From: Methanobacteriota archaeon | GTDB taxonomy: Archaea > Thermoplasmatota > Poseidoniia > Poseidoniales > Thalassarchaeaceae | Length of the DNA: 18,587 bases | Reading direction: 5' to 3' | Assembly: GCA_002712645.1 (NCBI GenBank) | Contig: PAUH01000009.1 | Location: 15,932-34,518 of the forward strand | Part shown: positions 15,175 through 18,587 of the stretch, piece by piece | Position numbering within the stretch: the first letter of the stretch is position 1 | Layout of the letters: each line of letters begins with the position of its first letter | Program-made: the position numbers and the translations under genes | Notes under the pieces: generated by a model | The model's input: the letters and a program-made list of their open reading frames with translations, nothing else | What the model was told of the DNA's origin: nothing | Databases searched by the model: none

Positions 15175-16101
15175 CTATTCTGCACGGCCTTCCTGGAATT
15201 TCTGTATCCTCGCTGGAAGGTTGACGCTGAATGATATTGCTATTATGCCGAAAACCATTGCTGTTCCCAGTGCTACACCATATACGCTAGTCAACTCAAC
15301 ACTTTCACTGAGCCTGTTCGATGCGACTTCATCGAATAATCCTACGAATGCGGGGATTATGACATTGATGAGGAGTGTGATCAAGGCGACGAATCCCGCA
15401 ATTGCAGGGGTAGTCCCGAGAGATCGGTTGTACTTCTGTATGATTCGCTCTTGGCCCATGACGTATACTTCTCGGGTTCTGATTGACGTATCAAGCATCG
15501 AGAAGCGTATCACGCCGGATGAGAGCTCAATGTACATGACTAGGAAAAGGGCATAGAATATTAGCAGAATTTTCTGTACTAATTCGCTTCCGATGTTCAA
15601 CGCCTCCATTGCAAACTCTACTTTGCTCCCTGCGAATCTTATGGTGACTAATATCACTGCGACTTGAGATGCCAATATCATGCGCTGATCTCGTTGTAGA
15701 ACTCCATAGGCCCCCACCACAACTCCACCTATCAACAAAAGATAGTGAATTATGCCGCTAAACCACGGCACTCCTATGACATTTGAGAGCCAGAACCATG
15801 CAGTCCCTGAAGAGGGGGTTATCATGAATGTAACAAGACCGAGTAATAGCAGCACAGTCACAGATGCAGTTTGCAGACGTACCACGGTCTTATTCGGTGC
15901 TAGGAATCTAACTGAGGGGACAAGTGGGCCGCCGAAAAAGGACTCTACCCAAGTGGGCACCTTAGTTTCGGGAACCGCGTCCTTTGGGATTGCAGTGGAC
16001 TGAGATACCCTCCCAGCAGCCTTTTTCCTACTTGGAGCAGAGGACCTTACAGTCTTCCCGTCATACAGGTGAGATGTGTCAGATATACCTTCCTCAGCCA
16101 T
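15175..16101 (-). CDS. Uncharacterised multi-TM protein of the MoxR-DUF58 operon
   Basis: A 308-residue protein that I do not recognise. The first 70 residues are hydrophilic, with a basic patch SRKKAAGR (24-31). About six hydrophobic segments follow, at roughly 78-95, 115-134, 141-157, 174-192, 231-255 and 273-293. A cytoplasmic-looking loop of about 35 residues (196-230), containing SIRTREVYVMGQERIIQKYN, separates the last pair. The tail is charged (KFQEGRAE). It starts 10 nt after the DUF58 stop, so it is almost certainly in that operon. A membrane partner of the MoxR/DUF58 pair is the natural inference, but no VWA domain or catalytic motif is seen. Confidence 0.75.
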   Translation of the reverse strand: MAEEGISDTSHLYDGKTVRSSAPSRKKAAGRVSQSTAIPKDAVPETKVPTWVESFFGGPLVPSVRFLAPNKTVVRLQTASVTVLLLLGLVTFMITPSSGTAWFWLSNVIGVPWFSGIIHYLLLIGGVVVGAYGVLQRDQRMILASQVAVILVTIRFAGSKVEFAMEALNIGSELVQKILLIFYALFLVMYIELSSGVIRFSMLDTSIRTREVYVMGQERIIQKYNRSLGTTPAIAGFVALITLLINVIIPAFVGLFDEVASNRLSESVELTSVYGVALGTAMVFGIIAISFSVNLPARIQKFQEGRAE

Positions 16102-16111
16102 GCAATCTACC

Positions 16112-17407
16112 TCAATATCCCCTCGCTCCAGCCAGGGCAGTAACTAGCATCATATCAGGCTCCCAGTCCATTATATTCGCACCAAGGCCTCTGAGTTCAG
16201 TCATCAGGATGTCCCGCTCTGTCTTCAATAATTCATATCCGACACCATCGAGACGTCTCGCATCAAATTCGAAGTCAATACTGCTTGGAGAAAGAACGGT
16301 CACCATGAAATTCCTCGCCCGAAGATCCCTGACCGCATCGATAATCGTTGGATCATCTTCGAGCGGGCTGAGGATAATTATCGGACTCCCTCTATTGATG
16401 TGCGGCATGAGTCGATTAGTCACCACTCTGAGAGGGGTATTGCCCTTCGCAACAGCACCCGCAAGCTTGGTGAGTATGACATAGAGCTGCTTCTTGCCTG
16501 TGTCCCTGTCGATTGAAACGATCTCATCGCCATAGGTCACGAGGCCTACGGAATCGCGTCTTGCGAGGAAGTGCTGTGCAAGGCTGGCCGCTGCTCTGGT
16601 ACTGTATACCAATGAATTTCTGCTCACAGGCCCAGTTTCACTAATCGACCTGCTATCTACGATGAGAATGATGTCGCTGACCGCATCCCGTTCAAACTCA
16701 TTCACCATCATCTTACCACCGCTACGGGCTGTAGCATTCCAGTTGACTTTCTTCATCGGATCGCCGGGTATGTATTCTCTAAGGTTGTAGAAATTAGACC
16801 CCTCCCCCGGATTTCTGATATTCACTGCACCGGTGAATATTTTTGGAACCCTACTTTTGATCATTGCATCCTTGATGTCTTCCATTTTCGGGAAGACAAG
16901 GAAGTCGTCATAGAGTTGAATTTCTCTTTCGTTATGAAATAATCCGAATGTATCCTGAATTCGAACACAAACAGGCCCTATGGTGTAGAATCCTCTCAGA
17001 GGGGCCTCAATTGTATACGATATCTCAGTCTCACGCCTGCCTCCCAATTCCATCAGTACATAGTTGGCGCCTTTCTTGATTCTCATCACTTCTGGTACTC
17101 TGTCTCTGATCTCAATAATCTTCGGCATGGGTGTCCTGTTCTGGATTCTTAGGACAACGTCAATTTCTCCATCCTCAAAGACCCTTGAAGACGAGACTTT
17201 TCTGAGCGCGGATATCCCTCCAAGTTGAATCCCCTCATCAGATTCATTGTCCTCGAGCCTTCGCCCTGCAGAGGCCACATCAGCATGCGTCGTACGGAAA
17301 GCGGCATAGGTCAAGAATGAGAGGAGCACTACTGCTACTGTAACCAACTGCTGATTCCTGAGGACCAGCCCTAGGAGGTAGAGCCCAACCGCCAATGATG
17401 CGAACAT
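16112..17407 (-). CDS. DUF58 family protein with VWA-like domain
   Basis: A 431-residue membrane-anchored protein of the kind found next to MoxR ATPases. Two N-terminal TMs (about 3-17 and 19-37) precede a beta-sandwich region (about 70-165, MPKIIEIRDRVP...PLRGFYTIGP). The DUF58 signature REYIPGDPMKKVNWNATAR lies at 210-228. A VWA-like fold begins at DIILIVDSRS (245-254), where the D-x-S-x-S-like MIDAS pattern is only partly kept (DSRS). In studied bacteria MoxR with DUF58/VWA proteins supports maturation or assembly of envelope complexes; the target here is unknown. It lies 58 nt downstream of moxR and 10 nt upstream of the membrane-protein gene. Confidence 0.92.
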   Translation of the reverse strand: MFASLAVGLYLLGLVLRNQQLVTVAVVLLSFLTYAAFRTTHADVASAGRRLEDNESDEGIQLGGISALRKVSSSRVFEDGEIDVVLRIQNRTPMPKIIEIRDRVPEVMRIKKGANYVLMELGGRRETEISYTIEAPLRGFYTIGPVCVRIQDTFGLFHNEREIQLYDDFLVFPKMEDIKDAMIKSRVPKIFTGAVNIRNPGEGSNFYNLREYIPGDPMKKVNWNATARSGGKMMVNEFERDAVSDIILIVDSRSISETGPVSRNSLVYSTRAAASLAQHFLARRDSVGLVTYGDEIVSIDRDTGKKQLYVILTKLAGAVAKGNTPLRVVTNRLMPHINRGSPIIILSPLEDDPTIIDAVRDLRARNFMVTVLSPSSIDFEFDARRLDGVGYELLKTERDILMTELRGLGANIMDWEPDMMLVTALAGARGY

Positions 17408-17465
17408 CGCTGACTTTCTGCTCCACGCCAGTACAATTCCCCCTAATCAAATGGTAAATATGACC

Positions 17466-18530
17466 TCAGACCGTAGGCACTGGGACTTGGTTCAGGATGT
17501 CTCGAACGACTTCCTCAGTCTCCAGGCCCTTGATTTGGTGTTCAGGCTTTAGGATAAGTCTGTGAGAAACTGCGAGAGTTGCCACAGATTTCACGTCATC
17601 GGGAGTGATGAAGTCTCTTCCACGCATAGCCGCCGCCGCTCTCGATGTCTTGAGAAGTGCCTGAGAACCACGAGGTGAAGAACCAACTAAGACTCGAGGG
17701 TCTTCTCTGGTTCTGGCTACTACCTCGACCATGTACATTCTTACTGCTGGATCAACATAGACATCTTCGATGGCTTCTTGCATAGCAACAACCCTTGCAG
17801 GATCGGTAATTACGTCTACATCGACATCATCTTTCTTACGCTCAATTCTCCGAGCAAGAATCTCATCCTCATCGCCTCTGTCGGGATATCCAACGCTCAT
17901 CTTGAACATGAATCGGTCCAACTGCGCTTCAGGCAGTGGATAGGTACCCTCTTGCTCAACAGGATTCTGAGTTGCCATGGTGAGGAACGGAGAAGGTAGC
18001 TTGTGAGTAACAGTTCCTATGGTAACTTGCTTTTCCTGCATGGCTTCTAGAAGTGCTGCCTGTGTCTTTGGAGGTGCTCTGTTGATCTCGTCAGATAGAA
18101 GCAAGTTGCAGAAGATAGGTCCAGGCTTGAATGTGAACTCCCCCTTCTTCGCATCGTATATGTTGGTGCCAGTGATATCCGCTGGAAGCAGATCTGGAGT
18201 AAATTGGACACGCTTGAAATCGCACCCAAGAGCATCAGCGAATGTGTTCGTCATCAGGGTCTTAGCGAGGCCCGGATAATCCTCGAACAGTAGATTCCCA
18301 TTCGAGAGGATATTTACCATCACATTGTCGATAACATGAGACTTTCCAATAATCACTTTCTGAACTTCTCCAGAGATGGCCTTCGCAATCGCTCCAACAG
18401 CCGTCAGACGTTCGCTCATTTCGCCGCCTCCACGTGCTTCAGCAGCCTTTTTGGCATAGCCGTCATCTATTTTCTTGGCGTCTTTTTCCTTCTTTTTCAT
18501 GCCGGCTGGCGGCGCTGGTGTGTCTGACAT
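17466..18530 (-). CDS. moxR: MoxR-family AAA+ ATPase
   Basis: A 354-residue cytoplasmic AAA+ ATPase (AAA_3 type), thought to act as a chaperone-like remodeller with DUF58/VWA partners. Walker A is in [10 protein letters not shown] (83-92), Walker B is LLLSDEINR (143-151), sensor 1 is MATQNP (185-190), the arginine-finger region is QLDRF (203-207), and sensor 2 is in [11 protein letters not shown] near 285-295. The MoxR hallmarks [12 protein letters not shown] (110-121) and [14 protein letters not shown] (194-207) are complete. The first 40 residues are Lys/Ala/Gly-rich low-complexity sequence not typical of the family. ATG 18530 has a good Shine-Dalgarno. It is the first gene of the minus-strand operon. 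Confidence 0.95.
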   Translation of the reverse strand: MSDTPAPPAGMKKKEKDAKKIDDGYAKKAAEARGGGEMSERLTAVGAIAKAISGEVQKVIIGKSHVIDNVMVNILSNGNLLFEDYPGLAKTLMTNTFADALGCDFKRVQFTPDLLPADITGTNIYDAKKGEFTFKPGPIFCNLLLSDEINRAPPKTQAALLEAMQEKQVTIGTVTHKLPSPFLTMATQNPVEQEGTYPLPEAQLDRFMFKMSVGYPDRGDEDEILARRIERKKDDVDVDVITDPARVVAMQEAIEDVYVDPAVRMYMVEVVARTREDPRVLVGSSPRGSQALLKTSRAAAAMRGRDFITPDDVKSVATLAVSHRLILKPEHQIKGLETEEVVRDILNQVPVPTV

Positions 18531-18536
18531 GTTGTA

Positions 18537-18543
18537 CTCTCCT
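18537..18543 (-). promoter_or_regulatory. Ribosome binding site for moxR
   Basis: On the minus strand AGGAGAG lies 6 nt before the ATG at 18530, a clear Shine-Dalgarno. It shows that genes with leaders and genes with leaderless geometry coexist in this window. Confidence 0.6.
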
Positions 18544-18566
18544 ATGTGTTCAGTTTGGCTTTCCCC

Positions 18567-18577
18567 ATTTACGTATA
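18567..18577 (-). promoter_or_regulatory. Possible TATA box of the moxR operon
   Basis: TATACGTAAAT on the minus strand is centred about 42 bp before ATG 18530. That would start a transcript with a leader of roughly 15 nt containing the Shine-Dalgarno. The remaining bases to the window end show nothing else. Confidence 0.35.
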
Positions 18578-18587
18578 GCGACCATTA

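Noticed and set aside
15984..16484. Plus-strand 166-residue open frame across the DUF58/membrane-protein junction
   Set aside because: It is antisense to two well-supported genes and spans their boundary, with no domain signal.
1..18587. CRISPR arrays, insertion sequences, transposase or integrase genes, attachment-site duplications
   Set aside because: No regularly spaced direct repeats, no transposase motifs and no duplicated tRNA 3' end next to tRNA-Leu were seen. The region reads as ordinary chromosome.

Overview
The window most likely comes from a marine planktonic euryarchaeon of the Marine Group II (Poseidoniales) type. Archaeal signs are a GHMP-fold shikimate kinase, the ADH-synthase/type II dehydroquinate synthase entry to the aromatic pathway, a tRNA-Leu with an archaeal-style TATA box about 28 bp upstream, and start codons sitting about 25-30 bp downstream of TATA-like boxes (leaderless geometry). 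Bacterial-style genes (gpsA, exonuclease III, LolD/MacB-type and Phn-type ABC transporters) are mixed in, as is usual for that group. The genus is inferred, not shown. The DNA is gene-dense: no stretch over 300 bases lacks a gene, and many junctions are 4-bp ATGA overlaps.

Left part (1-4911). On the minus strand lies a large secreted or cell-surface protein (2164-107). Its stop overlaps the start of a further gene that runs off the left edge. Divergent from it is a phnC-like ATPase (2304-3023) coupled by ATGA overlap to a phnE-like permease (3020-3895). The permease has an in-frame TAG in its EAA coupling loop. No phnD-type binding protein is present. gpsA, a bacterial-type sn-glycerol-3-phosphate dehydrogenase, converges on phnE (4911-3904).

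Centre (5059-10632). A promoter and tRNA-Leu(UAG) are followed within 15-70 nt by a four-to-five-TM membrane protein. That protein has an N-terminal EF-hand/dockerin-like loop and a C-terminal region resembling the small multidrug export family. Next is an ABC exporter pair: an ATPase with an unusual insertion, and an eight-TM FtsX/MacB-type permease overlapping it.

Right-centre (10643-15174). Exonuclease III is followed by a tight aromatic-biosynthesis cluster: ADH synthase, dehydroquinate synthase II, GHMP shikimate kinase and chorismate synthase. These make the first two committed steps, the kinase step and the last step of the archaeal chorismate pathway. 3-Dehydroquinate dehydratase, shikimate dehydrogenase and EPSP synthase are not in the window.

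Right end (18530-15175, minus strand). A MoxR AAA+ ATPase, a DUF58/VWA-like protein and an unrecognised multi-TM protein form an apparent operon. It converges on chorismate synthase with no bases between the two stop codons.

The most notable observations are the amber codon in phnE, the bacterial-type gpsA in an archaeal context (lipid stereochemistry), the EF-hand/exporter-like membrane fusion directly behind a tRNA, the inserted segment in the LolD-like ATPase, and the uncharacterised third member of the MoxR-DUF58 operon.
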